A stretch of 12,382 nucleotides of DNA from Anaerolineales bacterium (lineage in GTDB: Bacteria > Chloroflexota > Anaerolineae > Anaerolineales > Villigracilaceae). This document shows, in pieces, positions 1 through 8,625 of this stretch (positions within the stretch are counted from its first letter, which is position 1; the number at the start of each line of letters is the position of its first letter). The DNA lies in contig JAOZOM010000036.1 of assembly GCA_029933275.1 (NCBI GenBank), forward strand, positions 1-12,382, given 5' to 3'. A program made the translations under genes and the position numbers. The notes beneath the pieces are model-generated. The model searched no databases. It was given only the letters and a program-made list of their open reading frames with translations, and was not told the DNA's origin.

Positions 1-1
1 C

Positions 2-1219
2 GCAAATGGAGAGAAATACTATATAGGAAATGCCAATATCGCCCCAATGGTTTCTACTTTTGGGAAAATAGCAGATACAGGGGAATATGTTTTCTTCACA
101 GCCGATTTTCGTCACAAAAATTATGAGTTGGTCAAGAACGTGACCAACAGCCAAAACTATGTCGGGCAATATATCTTGGACGATTACCCCATCACGGAGG
201 AGGAGATTCTTTCTCGCGGGCAAGAGGCTTGGGATTCTGCCCTCAACACCGTCAACGTGGGCAAATATAATTTGGGCTGGGCTTCAATTGGGATGTGTAC
301 CCACGCCCTTTATGAATCAATTAATCATGCCGCAAATCGCCGTTTGTATAAGATGTATGTGACTGATTTTCCCCATGTAAAGCAAATGTTCACCGATGCT
401 TATGCTCGTTTGGTCGCAATGAAACTCTTTGCGCTACGAACAGCGGATTATATGCGAGCTGCCTCGCGTGATGATCGGCGTTATCTGCTCTATAATCCGA
501 TGGTTAAGATGAAAGTTACTACGCAGGGAGAAGAAGTCATTAATCTACTTTGGGATGTGATCGCGGCGAAGGGTTTTGAAGGGGATATGTTCTTTGAGAT
601 GGCAGCGCGTGATATCCGCGCGCTGCCCAAGCTCGAAGGGACGATTCACGTCAACATCGCTTTGATTGTTAAGTTTATGCCCAATTATTTCTTTGCGCCT
701 GCTGAATATCCCAATCTACCCAAACAAGATGCTCCCGTAAACGATGATTTTCTCTTTGATCAGGGTCCAACTCGTGGGTTGGGAAAAATACGTTTCCACG
801 ATTACCAAATTGCTTTTGAGAATTATGATTTACCCAATGTAAATCTCTTTCAGGAGCAAGTTTCTGTTTTTAAAGAATTTCTGGCAATGGCAACCCCAGA
901 CGAATCTCAGCAAAAAGATACTGATTTTCTGATGGCAATGGGAGAATTATTTGCGCTCGTTGTTTATGGGCAATTAATCCTTGAGAATGCGAAAATCTAC
1001 GAGATGGATGAAGCTCTGGTCGATCAGATTTTTGATTTTATGGTGCGCGATTTCTCCAAGTTCGCTTTGCAGCTTTATGGCAAACCGAGCAGCACGGCAG
1101 AGCAAATGGCATTTTGTCAGCGTATGATTCGTAAGGCAATTGTTGACGAGGCGCGTTATCAGAAAGTATGGAAAGAACACGTTTACGCGCTCAAAGATAT
1201 TTACGAAATGAATCCGTAG
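2..1219 (+). CDS. Acyl-CoA dehydrogenase family protein, 5'-truncated by the window edge
   Basis: This is the C-terminal 405 residues of a flavin-dependent acyl-CoA dehydrogenase, which oxidises acyl-CoA thioesters to 2-enoyl-CoA and passes electrons to ETF. The frame is open to the window edge, and the residues before the ATG at 47 (KYYIGNANIAPM) read as the FAD-binding middle domain of the family, so that ATG is internal and the true start lies upstream. The helical C-terminal domain follows, with HALYESINHAANRR, FPHVKQMFTDAYARLVAMKLFALRTADY and KMKVTTQGEEV. The LEGT motif (Glu codon 635-637) corresponds to the position of the catalytic glutamate in the YEGT of MCAD. About 190 residues follow this motif, so the protein belongs to the long (roughly 550-600 residue) class rather than the 380-residue class; I infer this from length. 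Substrate cannot be told. It ends at TAG, 30 bases before a hairpin terminator. Confidence 0.85.
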   Translation, partial: ANGEKYYIGNANIAPMVSTFGKIADTGEYVFFTADFRHKNYELVKNVTNSQNYVGQYILDDYPITEEEILSRGQEAWDSALNTVNVGKYNLGWASIGMCTHALYESINHAANRRLYKMYVTDFPHVKQMFTDAYARLVAMKLFALRTADYMRAASRDDRRYLLYNPMVKMKVTTQGEEVINLLWDVIAAKGFEGDMFFEMAARDIRALPKLEGTIHVNIALIVKFMPNYFFAPAEYPNLPKQDAPVNDDFLFDQGPTRGLGKIRFHDYQIAFENYDLPNVNLFQEQVSVFKEFLAMATPDESQQKDTDFLMAMGELFALVVYGQLILENAKIYEMDEALVDQIFDFMVRDFSKFALQLYGKPSSTAEQMAFCQRMIRKAIVDEARYQKVWKEHVYALKDIYEMNP

Positions 1220-1249
1220 GGAGATTAAATAAATTGTTTCTTAGACGCA

Positions 1250-1280
1250 CAAAACCCCGCTAAATTTTAGCGGGGTTTTG
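1250..1280. terminator. Bidirectional rho-independent terminator between convergent genes
   Basis: A near-perfect palindrome has arms 1251-1264 and 1266-1279, extended by a C-G pair at 1250/1280. The stem core is CCCCGC/GCGGGG, flanked by A-runs on one side and T-runs on the other. This gives a GC stem followed by U-rich RNA in both directions. It lies between the acyl-CoA dehydrogenase stop at 1219 and the FIST gene stop at 1304, and probably ends both transcripts. Confidence 0.9.
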
Positions 1281-1303
1281 CGTTTGTGTTGCGTGGGGGG
1301 GCT

Positions 1304-2536
1304 TTAAGTATGAGTAGCCAATCGTTCTTCAATATCCGCCTTTTTTATTGTCATGGAGGATGTCTGGTCTTCTTTTTCTTCTTCTCCGAAGGCGATAACG
1401 GTGATATGTTGGTTTAGGAAGTTGGGCGGAGCATCATCTTTGCTGGGGGTGACCTGTCCTAACGTATAGCCGCCGATAATCGGCACGTCTTTGCCAAAAA
1501 TATCTTGGACAGCGGCAACTTCTGCGCCCGATTGGGCTTTGAGGAGCATTTGCCAAGCAATATCAGCTAAAATTAAAATGAGCTTTGGCTTCGCATCGCC
1601 CAACGCAAGGCGCGCTTTTTGTGCGGCTCGTTGGGCGGCTTCTAGGCAGGTGGCGGGGCTACCTGTGAGTAGATAAGCATCCATTCCGTCTCGGATGGGG
1701 GCATTCATGCGGAAACTGCCATCCGCTTCTACGCGTAGGGGGGAGCGGACGAGTAACTCTTGTCCAACTTCGATTCCAAGCGGGTAGAGACGGACGAGAT
1801 AGTTAAGGGGAGGGAAGCCCCAATCACGCGCGGGGTAGCCGAAAAGTCGGGAATAGGCTTCGGATGCGGGACGACCATCAAGGGTGCGAATCCAAAATCC
1901 GCGTGAGCGGGTGATGCGAAATTGACTGCCGACCGGTCGCCAGCCATGATCTGAGCCGACTCCCATTTTTAGGTTGCCTTCGATTAACGCGGCGGCGAGA
2001 CTCCCGGATCCTGCTTGGATTCCGGCGATTTGAGATGTTGCCCCCGTGTGCGGATTGCCGCTAGATAGCCCTCCCACCAGCGAAAAGGAAGATTCAGTTA
2101 GAGCTTGGCACATCTGCTCGGCATCGCCGTTGTATCCATCGGCAAAGAAGATGATTTTTTTATCTTCTGCTTTGGTAACGGAAGCAAGCTCACGCAAGAG
2201 CGCAGCGGTTTCTCGTCCACTTTGAGCGTATCCGGATAACCAGTGTTCGCTTACTTTGATATCCGGGCTGCTTAATAAGGCGACTGCGACTGCGTTTTTT
2301 GTTTGTCCTTCGTTGGTGAGGGCTGAGGCGGAGGAGAATCCGATTGTGGGGGTGTTTCCTAGCAGGCTGGAAACGCTATTGGCAACTCTTTTGGCATCGT
2401 AGTAGCGCGAGGCAACGACTATGGCGAGAGAGGGGGTACTAACGCCGAGTTTTTTGAGAGCTTGATGCGTGGCTTGTAAACCGGCTTCTCGCCCATCGAA
2501 CGCTTGAGCCTGTCCTATTGATGTCGTTAGGGTCAT
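1304..2536 (-). CDS. FIST domain sensory protein (FIST N + FIST C)
   Basis: This soluble 410-residue protein fits the FIST (F-box and intracellular signal transduction) family, a ligand-sensing module found alone or fused to signalling domains. The FIST_N part spans about 35-210: SLAIVVASRYYDAKRVAN, TIGFSSASALTNEG at about 64-77, and FFADGYNGD followed by SLVGGLSSGNPHTG at about 152-165. The FIST_C part spans about 215-385: TLDGRPASEAYSRLFG, an ILADIAWQ strand, VPIIGGYTLGQVTP at about 351-364, and the closing strand NQHITVIAFGE. No signal peptide or membrane segment is seen, so it is probably cytoplasmic. It starts 9 bases after the stop of the large histidine kinase gene on the same strand and is almost certainly co-transcribed with it. 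The ATG has only a weak AGG eight bases upstream, suggesting translational coupling. FIST proteins of the NosP group bind haem and nitric oxide and regulate a co-encoded kinase. Whether this one binds haem cannot be seen. The C-terminal 20-25 residues are charged and probably disordered. Confidence 0.85.
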   Translation of the reverse strand: MTLTTSIGQAQAFDGREAGLQATHQALKKLGVSTPSLAIVVASRYYDAKRVANSVSSLLGNTPTIGFSSASALTNEGQTKNAVAVALLSSPDIKVSEHWLSGYAQSGRETAALLRELASVTKAEDKKIIFFADGYNGDAEQMCQALTESSFSLVGGLSSGNPHTGATSQIAGIQAGSGSLAAALIEGNLKMGVGSDHGWRPVGSQFRITRSRGFWIRTLDGRPASEAYSRLFGYPARDWGFPPLNYLVRLYPLGIEVGQELLVRSPLRVEADGSFRMNAPIRDGMDAYLLTGSPATCLEAAQRAAQKARLALGDAKPKLILILADIAWQMLLKAQSGAEVAAVQDIFGKDVPIIGGYTLGQVTPSKDDAPPNFLNQHITVIAFGEEEKEDQTSSMTIKKADIEERLATHT

Positions 2537-2545
2537 GGGGTTTGC

Positions 2546-5500
2546 CTATTTTTCTGCTATCGGTATAGTAAAGTGGAAGGTGGTGCCTTCGCGGAATTTG
2601 CTCTCAAACCAAGTGCGCCCGCCTTGCATTTCGATGAGACTCTTGGTGATGTTGAGACCTAGCCCTGTGCCGGGTGCTTCGCGTGCTTTTTGGTCTTCGG
2701 AGCGGAAGAATTTGGTGAAGACTTTCTTTTGGTCTTCTTCGGTCATGCCGATACCGTTGTCTTTGACCCAAATATGGATAACTTTTGGTGCGCCTTCGGG
2801 GTCCCATTGGTTGTCGGTTTCTTCAGCTCCAATAATGATGGTGCCTTCTTCTTGGGTGTATTTATAGGAGTTGCTGACGAAGTTGACTAAAACTTGTTCT
2901 ACGCGTGTGCGATCTGCCCAGATTTTTGAGAGGTCTTCTGGTATTTCGAGAACGATGCTTTGTTTTTTCTCGGCGATTTGTTTGTCGGTGGAGCGAACTG
3001 CGTTGTTGATGATTTCGGCAATGTCAACGGCGTTGAAATCCATGCGGAGGCGACCGACTTCGATCTTTGAGTTATCGTTTAGGTCGGAGACGAGGGTGGA
3101 CATACGGATGACATTGGAACGGATGGTTTGGAGGAAGTTTGCCTGATTTTCATTGACCTCTCCGACTGCACCTGCGGCGAGTAGTTCGGTGTAGCCTTTG
3201 ATGGAGGTCATCGGGTTTTTGAGTTCGTGGGCAACGAAGGAGACAAAATCGCTTTTGGCGACGTTCGCGGCTTCGACTTCTGCGTAAAGTTGGGCGTTGG
3301 CGATGGAAATGGCGGCGTGGTCGCTAAGACGGCTAAGGAAATCGAGGTCGGCTTCGGTTTTCTCGGCACTTTCGAGGAGGATAAGACCGACTACGTTTGC
3401 TTCTCGGCGAAGAGGAACAACAATTTGTGTTCTTGTCCCGAGCAATAAGCTGCCTTGTTCTAAGGGGTTGAGCTGTCGGGTTTGGGGTTGTCCGCTTTCG
3501 GCGGCTTCAATCATTGCGGGGAGGTCGAGGGGCAGGGCTTTGTCTTCGTATATCTCAAGCTGGTTGCCGTAGCCTTCGTGTGCCATGATGTGGATACCTT
3601 CATCTTCGATTAGGTTGCCAATGAGACCAGCCTCTGCTTTGGAGCGGCGCATTGCCCATTCGAGGGTGGTACGCATGGCTCGGTCGGTTTCTAGGCTGGC
3701 GTTGAGTTCTCGATCAATGCGTTGCATGATGGATAGTTCTTCAACGCGAGCGTTAAGTTCTTGGTCTGTGAGTGTGTAGAGGCGGGCGTTCTCAATCGCG
3801 ACTGCGGCTTGTCCGGCAAATGCGGTTAGGAGGTTTTTATCTGCGTCTACAAAGGGGAGTTTGTCTTTTTTGTTGATGATTTCAACAACGCCGATGACGT
3901 GTCCTTTGATTTGAAGCGGGACAGCAAGTAGAGATTGGGTGTTGAAGCCAGTTTCATCATCCGTACTTTTTGACCAATCTTTTGAATCTCCGGTGTTATT
4001 TTCGACAACAGGTGCACGCGTTTCAACGGCTTCGCCGACTATGCCTTGTCCCGCTGGAATGCGTTTTCCTATCAAGTCAGAGGCTGCTGGGCCAACGGTG
4101 ACGGTGAAAATGAGTTCTTCGGTATCTTCATCTACCATAAAGAGGCTGCCAGCTTCGCAATCAAGAATTTGGACTGCGCTTTCAAGAATGTTTTGAAGAA
4201 GTGGCTCGTGTTCAAGGGTTGATGTGAGTTGTTGGGTAATTTGGTTTAGGGTAGTGAGTTGTTTGGCGCGCCGCTCGGTTTCTTGGAGTAAGCGAGCTTT
4301 GACAATCGCTCCCGCCGTTTGGTCGGCGATGGCTCGGAGCAGATTGAGTTGTTTTTGTGTAAAGGTGGTATTGGGGTCGCGGCTGCTAATGCTGAGTGTC
4401 CCGATGGTTTCTGAACCGGCATTGAGCGGAACACCAGCCCACGCATAGATTTTTTGCAACGAGGGGACGACATTAAGCCGCTGACACTCTTGGCTATAAT
4501 CTTGGGAAAGAATGGAGCGACTGCTGCGCGCCACCCATTGACCGATGCCTTGGTTGTAGGGCAGGGGAAGATTTTCTTTTTCTTCAAGACGTTGTTTGTT
4601 TTCAATACAAAATGCAAAGTAGAAATAGTCGCCTGTCGGGTTGTGCAAGGTGATGTGGAAATCAGTAGCGGGGATAATTTGGGTGGTTTGGGCAAAGATT
4701 AGTTCCAACACATCGTTGAAGGAGAGGGTGATGCTCACACCTTGTGAAATCAAGGTGAGCGCATTCATCTCTTCAACTTGTTTTTCCATGTGGACAACCG
4801 CTTGAGCGCGTTCGATCGCGATCCCTGCTTGGTTGCTCAGATTTTCAAGAAAGTTAAGTTCTTGGCTAGAGTAAGGGTCGCCTGAGGAGCGCAATCCTAG
4901 CGCGATCCAGCCCATGAGTTTGTCTATACTCTTGAAAGGAATAAAGAGATGGGCGTTAAGCAGAGCCAAACGGGTAGTTTCCGTTTCTAGTGCTTTAGGT
5001 GGCGTGTCCGGGTCGATATAAGTAGGTCGGTTCTCGTTAGAGAGAGTTTTTGCTAGTGGGTTATTTTCTGTAAAACGAATATCGCTGGTTGCTTTGCCTT
5101 CGTAGGGCATGGCGATATATTGATTGCTGGAGGGGTCGTGGATGTAAATATGCAAAATGCTGGGCATCAAACTGCCGCTAATTGTATCTTGTAGGGCAGA
5201 GATAATTTCGGCGAGTTTTTTTGCGTTGGTGATCCGCTGACCAAAATCTTGGATTTGTTGATGGAAGGCTTGTTTCCCGCGAAACAGAATCGCATCAATA
5301 GTGTTTTGGAGGCGTTGTTGGAGGGGATGTGTGACAATCGCAATAAACGCAACAAATGCACCAATTGCCCAAGGATTATTGGCGGGAATCTGTGTTCCTG
5401 AGATTAATCCAATCCCCCATAAAATAAGACCATAGCCGATGCTCGCCGCGGCGGTTAGGGTGAAAACCAATATGCTGCGACTGAAAATATAGTCCATTTT

Positions 5501-6550
5501 GAAGAGACGATAACGTAAGATCGCGTAGCCTGTGACTAGAGGGAATCCAATTGTCGTTCCGAAGAGGTAGGGCGAGAAATTCATCGAGATGAAGAAGGAG
5601 ATGAATAGCCATATCCCGACTGGAGCGAAAGAGAATAGGATGCCCCACCAAGTCATTTTTATTTGTTGTTTGGCTACAGGCGATTCGTCAGTGTAGCTGC
5701 GGAAGAGGAGTATTCCGAGAAAGAAGAGGATAGATAACCCTGTAAATCCGTAAATGAATTGCCAGTTTCGGATGTAGTTAGTCGGTGCTTGGATGTTATA
5801 GGTGCTTGGGAGGGCAAGCAAGATCAATACAAGGGCGATCCCGTATCCAATCCAGCGGATAAAGGGGTGCTTTTTTGTGTAGTTGAATTCTCGAGGAAAG
5901 TTTAACGATAAGTCAAATAAGGCTGCCCCTGCTATTGCGACAGAGGAAAACCATAAAATCGTGAGGTAATGCGTGGTATATAGGTCAAATAAAGCGGCGG
6001 CACTGAGAGAAAAGGAGGTTGAGAAGATGATAAAGGCGCGCCCTGAGTTATCTGAAAGGCGCAGTTTTGACATCCATAAGCCGAGACCTAAATAGATCAG
6101 CCCGATTCCGTAGGGAAAGTAGAAATATCTAATTTTGTCGTTTGTGGAAAAAGATGTTAATTGGACGCTTAGGTCATCTTTCCCCCCTTCTTTTTGTAGG
6201 TAGGTGATTTGAATTTCATCGCCGACTTTGTATTTGGAGAGAATCTCTTGCTCTTCCCTCGTGTTTTTAACACTTTGCCCCTCAATTGCAATGAGTTGAT
6301 CTCCAAGTTCTACTTCTGTTCCAAAAAGCTCCCATCGATTATCTGCCGCGATTTCTTGTTTTGGTCCAACTCCGTTGAAAATCATGGAGTGTTCAAAAAA
6401 GGCACCGATGAAGGGCGTTTTCCACCACTGAAAAGCAAAGATAGGGAGAAGGACAAAGACGATGACCGCAATTGCTTGGTAAATCAGCACAGTGGTCTCT
6501 ATGGCTTTATTGATGTTTTTTTTCTTATTAACGGATTGAGAGATACTCAT
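2546..6550 (-). CDS. Membrane sensor histidine kinase: PDZ-like, multi-TM, four GAF, HisKA, HATPase
   Basis: This 1334-residue hybrid-free sensor kinase autophosphorylates on a histidine and would pass phosphate to a separate response regulator. Order: TM1 (about 22-41); a PDZ-like domain (about 65-132, with VELGDQLIAIEGQSV), probably outside the membrane; about nine more hydrophobic segments (143-161, 171-190, 196-214, 231-249, 265-284, 299-322, 328-345, 357-383, 393-411); four GAF domains (about 440-580, 595-750, 770-920, 940-1088) joined by helical linkers such as QLYAEVEAANVAKSDF; HisKA with FVAHELKNPMTSIKGY (phospho-acceptor H1108, codon 3227-3229); and HATPase_c with N-box NFVSNSYKYT (N1227), G1 DNGIGM (1264-1269), F-box FTKFF and G2 GTGLGL (1294-1299). 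All kinase motifs are intact. The PDZ plus multi-TM front recalls ComP of Bacillus, but the four GAF domains do not. No receiver domain or response regulator is present in the window. The start has AAGG eight bases upstream. It has its own transcript start, since a terminator lies just upstream, and it leads the unit with the FIST gene. Confidence 0.92.
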   Translation of the reverse strand: MSISQSVNKKKNINKAIETTVLIYQAIAVIVFVLLPIFAFQWWKTPFIGAFFEHSMIFNGVGPKQEIAADNRWELFGTEVELGDQLIAIEGQSVKNTREEQEILSKYKVGDEIQITYLQKEGGKDDLSVQLTSFSTNDKIRYFYFPYGIGLIYLGLGLWMSKLRLSDNSGRAFIIFSTSFSLSAAALFDLYTTHYLTILWFSSVAIAGAALFDLSLNFPREFNYTKKHPFIRWIGYGIALVLILLALPSTYNIQAPTNYIRNWQFIYGFTGLSILFFLGILLFRSYTDESPVAKQQIKMTWWGILFSFAPVGIWLFISFFISMNFSPYLFGTTIGFPLVTGYAILRYRLFKMDYIFSRSILVFTLTAAASIGYGLILWGIGLISGTQIPANNPWAIGAFVAFIAIVTHPLQQRLQNTIDAILFRGKQAFHQQIQDFGQRITNAKKLAEIISALQDTISGSLMPSILHIYIHDPSSNQYIAMPYEGKATSDIRFTENNPLAKTLSNENRPTYIDPDTPPKALETETTRLALLNAHLFIPFKSIDKLMGWIALGLRSSGDPYSSQELNFLENLSNQAGIAIERAQAVVHMEKQVEEMNALTLISQGVSITLSFNDVLELIFAQTTQIIPATDFHITLHNPTGDYFYFAFCIENKQRLEEKENLPLPYNQGIGQWVARSSRSILSQDYSQECQRLNVVPSLQKIYAWAGVPLNAGSETIGTLSISSRDPNTTFTQKQLNLLRAIADQTAGAIVKARLLQETERRAKQLTTLNQITQQLTSTLEHEPLLQNILESAVQILDCEAGSLFMVDEDTEELIFTVTVGPAASDLIGKRIPAGQGIVGEAVETRAPVVENNTGDSKDWSKSTDDETGFNTQSLLAVPLQIKGHVIGVVEIINKKDKLPFVDADKNLLTAFAGQAAVAIENARLYTLTDQELNARVEELSIMQRIDRELNASLETDRAMRTTLEWAMRRSKAEAGLIGNLIEDEGIHIMAHEGYGNQLEIYEDKALPLDLPAMIEAAESGQPQTRQLNPLEQGSLLLGTRTQIVVPLRREANVVGLILLESAEKTEADLDFLSRLSDHAAISIANAQLYAEVEAANVAKSDFVSFVAHELKNPMTSIKGYTELLAAGAVGEVNENQANFLQTIRSNVIRMSTLVSDLNDNSKIEVGRLRMDFNAVDIAEIINNAVRSTDKQIAEKKQSIVLEIPEDLSKIWADRTRVEQVLVNFVSNSYKYTQEEGTIIIGAEETDNQWDPEGAPKVIHIWVKDNGIGMTEEDQKKVFTKFFRSEDQKAREAPGTGLGLNITKSLIEMQGGRTWFESKFREGTTFHFTIPIAEK

Positions 6551-6587
6551 AATTTGCCTTATTGCTTCATGGACTATCCTATCCTGA

Positions 6588-6593
6588 ATTTTA
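6588..6593 (-). promoter_or_regulatory. Candidate -10 box for the histidine kinase-FIST unit
   Basis: On the minus strand TAAAAT (5 of 6 to consensus) stands 37 bases before the kinase ATG, downstream of the gyrB terminator, where a promoter for the kinase must lie. No good -35 is seen 16-18 bases upstream of it, so the assignment is weak. The start codon is served by AAGG at 6557-6560. The rest of the 144-base gap holds only the terminator and a short GGATA repeat (about 6578-6585). Confidence 0.3.
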
Positions 6594-6629
6594 CACCAGA
6601 TTTTCTTGGCGATGATGGTTATTCCATAA

Positions 6630-6663
6630 CAAAATCGGTCTCCTTGCTGGCAGACCGATTTTG
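6630..6663 (-). terminator. Rho-independent terminator of gyrB
   Basis: Perfect 12-bp arms (6630-6641 and 6652-6663, core AATCGGTCT/AGACCGATT) enclose a 10-base loop (6642-6651). On the minus strand the stem ends in TTTTG and is followed by TT, 32 bases past the gyrB stop. It separates gyrB from the kinase gene that follows on the same strand. Confidence 0.85.
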
Positions 6664-6694
6664 TAGATTCGATTATTGGGATGAGTGAGCGTAG

Positions 6695-8608
6695 TTAGAC
6701 ATCGAGGTTGCGGACATCTTGTGCGTGAGTTTGGATGAAGCGTCTTCGCGGGGGGACGGCTGCTCCCATTAACATATCAAAGGTGCGGTCTGCTTCCGTC
6801 GCGTCTTCGATGGTGACGAGAAGCAGGGTGCGGTTTTCTGGATCCATAGTTGTTTCCCAGAGTTGCGTTGGGTTCATTTCACCCAGACCTTTATAGCGTT
6901 GCAAACCGATTTTATCGCCTTTATCTATGCTCTTGATGAACTGCTCTTTTTCTTCTTCGGTGTAAACATAGCGCGATTTGCGTTTATGCGTAATCAAATA
7001 AAGTGGCGGTTGGGCAATATAAAGATGTCCATCATCAATCAGAGGTTGCATATAGCGGAAGAAGAAGGTCAGTAACAAAGTACGGATATGGCTACCGTCT
7101 ACATCGGCATCGGTCATAATAATCACGCGTCCGTAGCGTAGACCGCTCACATCGAAGTTCTCGCCAACGCCAGTGCCGAGAGCTGATATCATCGCTTTAA
7201 CTTCGTTATTGCCCAAGATTTTATCGAGGCGGGCGCGTTCGGTATTTAAAATTTTGCCGCGTAGGGGCAAAATCGCCTGAAAATGACGATCACGTCCCTG
7301 TTTGGCTGAGCCTCCCGCCGAATCGCCCTCGACTATGTAGAGTTCGGTTTTGCTCGAATCTCTCTCTGAGCAATCGGCTAATTTGCCGGGGAGTGTCAAG
7401 CTCTCTAAAGCCGACTTGCGGATAATTAAATCGCGCGCTTTTCGTGCCGCACTTCTCGCCCGTGCAGAAGTGAGACATTTACGCACAATTGCTTTTGCTG
7501 CGGCAGGATTTTCCTCAAGAAAAGTGCTAAATGCCTCGCCAACAATCTGCTGTGCATAAGTTTGCACTTCAGGATTCATCAATTTGACTTTTGTCTGGCT
7601 TTCAAATTGCGGTTCAGGGTGCTTGATAGAAACAATTGCAGTCAAACCCTCGCGGGTATCATCGCCTGAAAAATTGGCATCGTTGTTCTTTAAAATATTA
7701 TTTTTACGTGCATAATCGTTAATAACACGCGTCAAAGCTGAGCGTAAACCGGTTAGATGTGTGCCGCCGTCAATCGTGTTAATCGTATTTGCAAAAGCAT
7801 AAACCGATTCGGTAAACGCATCTGTATATTGGATTGCTGCTTCCACGCTGATATTTTCAATCGTTTTTTCTATATAAACAATTTTATGTAGCCCGTGTCG
7901 ATTGCGGTTCATATAGCGAACGAAAGAAGAAATCCCGCCTTCAAAATAAAAAGTTAATTCTTTATTTACGCGCTCATCAATAAAGCGGATTTTGACGCCG
8001 CGGGTGACGAAAGCCATCTCACGAAAACGGTGGACAAGAGTCTCAAACTTGAAGCTGAATTCCCCGACAAAAAGGCTCGTATCGTACCTGAAAGTTACGC
8101 TTGTTCCCGTGTCATCAACATTTGTTTTGCCCGTGACTTTGACTTTTCCTTGGGGATAACCGCGTTCATAGCGTTGCAGGTGAATTTTGCCGTTTCGCCG
8201 TACTTCAACTTCGCACCACTCTGAAAGCGCGTTTACCGCGCTCACGCCGACGCCATGCAAACCGCCCGAAACTTTATATCCGCTTCCACCGAATTTACCG
8301 CCCGCGTGGAGCTTGGTCATGACCACTTCCAACGCGGAGATTTTCATCTGCGGGTGAATATCAACAGGGATACCACGTCCATTATCGCGGACGGTGACGC
8401 TCTCGTCTTGATGAATAGTGATCGTGACCTCATCACAAGAGCCAGCTAACGCCTCATCAATCGCATTATCAACGACCTCGTAAACGAGATGGTGCAGGGC
8501 TTTAATATCCGTCCCGCCGACATACATACCGGGGCGACGACGAACAGCTTCTAAACCTTCTAATACTTGAATATCCTTTGCTTTATACGATGCGTTTTCT
8601 TGAGCCAC
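6695..8608 (-). CDS. gyrB: DNA gyrase subunit B
   Basis: This is the ATPase and TOPRIM subunit of DNA gyrase, which with GyrA introduces negative supercoils using ATP. The 637-residue length is that of the short GyrB type, lacking the C-terminal insertion of the E. coli protein. The GHKL ATPase domain shows YEVVDNAIDEA (N48), DNGRGIP (75-81) and GLHGVGVSAVNALS (117-130). The transducer domain has TIDGGTHL and the switch-lysine loop QTKVKL (K340). TOPRIM has VEGDSAGGSAKQGRD (E427) and the metal-binding TDADVDGSH (D500, D502, D504), followed by PLRGKILN and RYKGLGEMN. It ends with RRRFIQTHAQDVRNLDV, the usual GyrB tail. SAKQGRD favours GyrB over ParE, where SAKQARD is usual. The start is GTG, chosen because a strong GGAGG lies six bases upstream and the next residues match GyrB N-termini (YKAKDIQVLEGLEAVRRRPGMYVG). 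It follows a membrane protein gene by 17 bases and is probably transcribed with it. No gyrA, recF or dnaN is adjacent. Confidence 0.97.
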   Translation of the reverse strand: MAQENASYKAKDIQVLEGLEAVRRRPGMYVGGTDIKALHHLVYEVVDNAIDEALAGSCDEVTITIHQDESVTVRDNGRGIPVDIHPQMKISALEVVMTKLHAGGKFGGSGYKVSGGLHGVGVSAVNALSEWCEVEVRRNGKIHLQRYERGYPQGKVKVTGKTNVDDTGTSVTFRYDTSLFVGEFSFKFETLVHRFREMAFVTRGVKIRFIDERVNKELTFYFEGGISSFVRYMNRNRHGLHKIVYIEKTIENISVEAAIQYTDAFTESVYAFANTINTIDGGTHLTGLRSALTRVINDYARKNNILKNNDANFSGDDTREGLTAIVSIKHPEPQFESQTKVKLMNPEVQTYAQQIVGEAFSTFLEENPAAAKAIVRKCLTSARARSAARKARDLIIRKSALESLTLPGKLADCSERDSSKTELYIVEGDSAGGSAKQGRDRHFQAILPLRGKILNTERARLDKILGNNEVKAMISALGTGVGENFDVSGLRYGRVIIMTDADVDGSHIRTLLLTFFFRYMQPLIDDGHLYIAQPPLYLITHKRKSRYVYTEEEKEQFIKSIDKGDKIGLQRYKGLGEMNPTQLWETTMDPENRTLLLVTIEDATEADRTFDMLMGAAVPPRRRFIQTHAQDVRNLDV

Positions 8609-8614
8609 AAAAAA

Positions 8615-8619
8615 CCTCC
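8615..8619 (-). promoter_or_regulatory. Strong ribosome binding site fixing the GTG start of gyrB
   Basis: GGAGG on the minus strand is followed by six Ts and then GTG at 8606-8608. It falls inside the 17-base gap after the upstream gene, so gyrB is translated independently of that gene. Confidence 0.85.
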
Positions 8620-8625
8620 GAGGGC

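Noticed and set aside
4246..4695. Leftward 149-codon frame overlapping the GAF2 region in another frame
   Set aside because: It lies entirely inside the kinase gene in a different frame, and the kinase reading is supported by domain homology throughout.
2535..4700. Several rightward open frames of 64-110 codons within the kinase region
   Set aside because: They are antisense shadows of a gene with intact, ordered GAF, HisKA and HATPase domains; their peptides are Ser/Arg-rich and lack good ribosome binding sites.
6209..6688. Rightward 159-codon open frame over the kinase start and intergenic gap
   Set aside because: It is antisense to the kinase N-terminus and runs through the gyrB terminator; the protein has no recognisable features.
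6695..8608. ParE rather than GyrB
   Set aside because: The SAKQGRD motif, the RNLDV tail and the overall match favour GyrB; a topoisomerase IV gene would usually be beside parC, which is absent.
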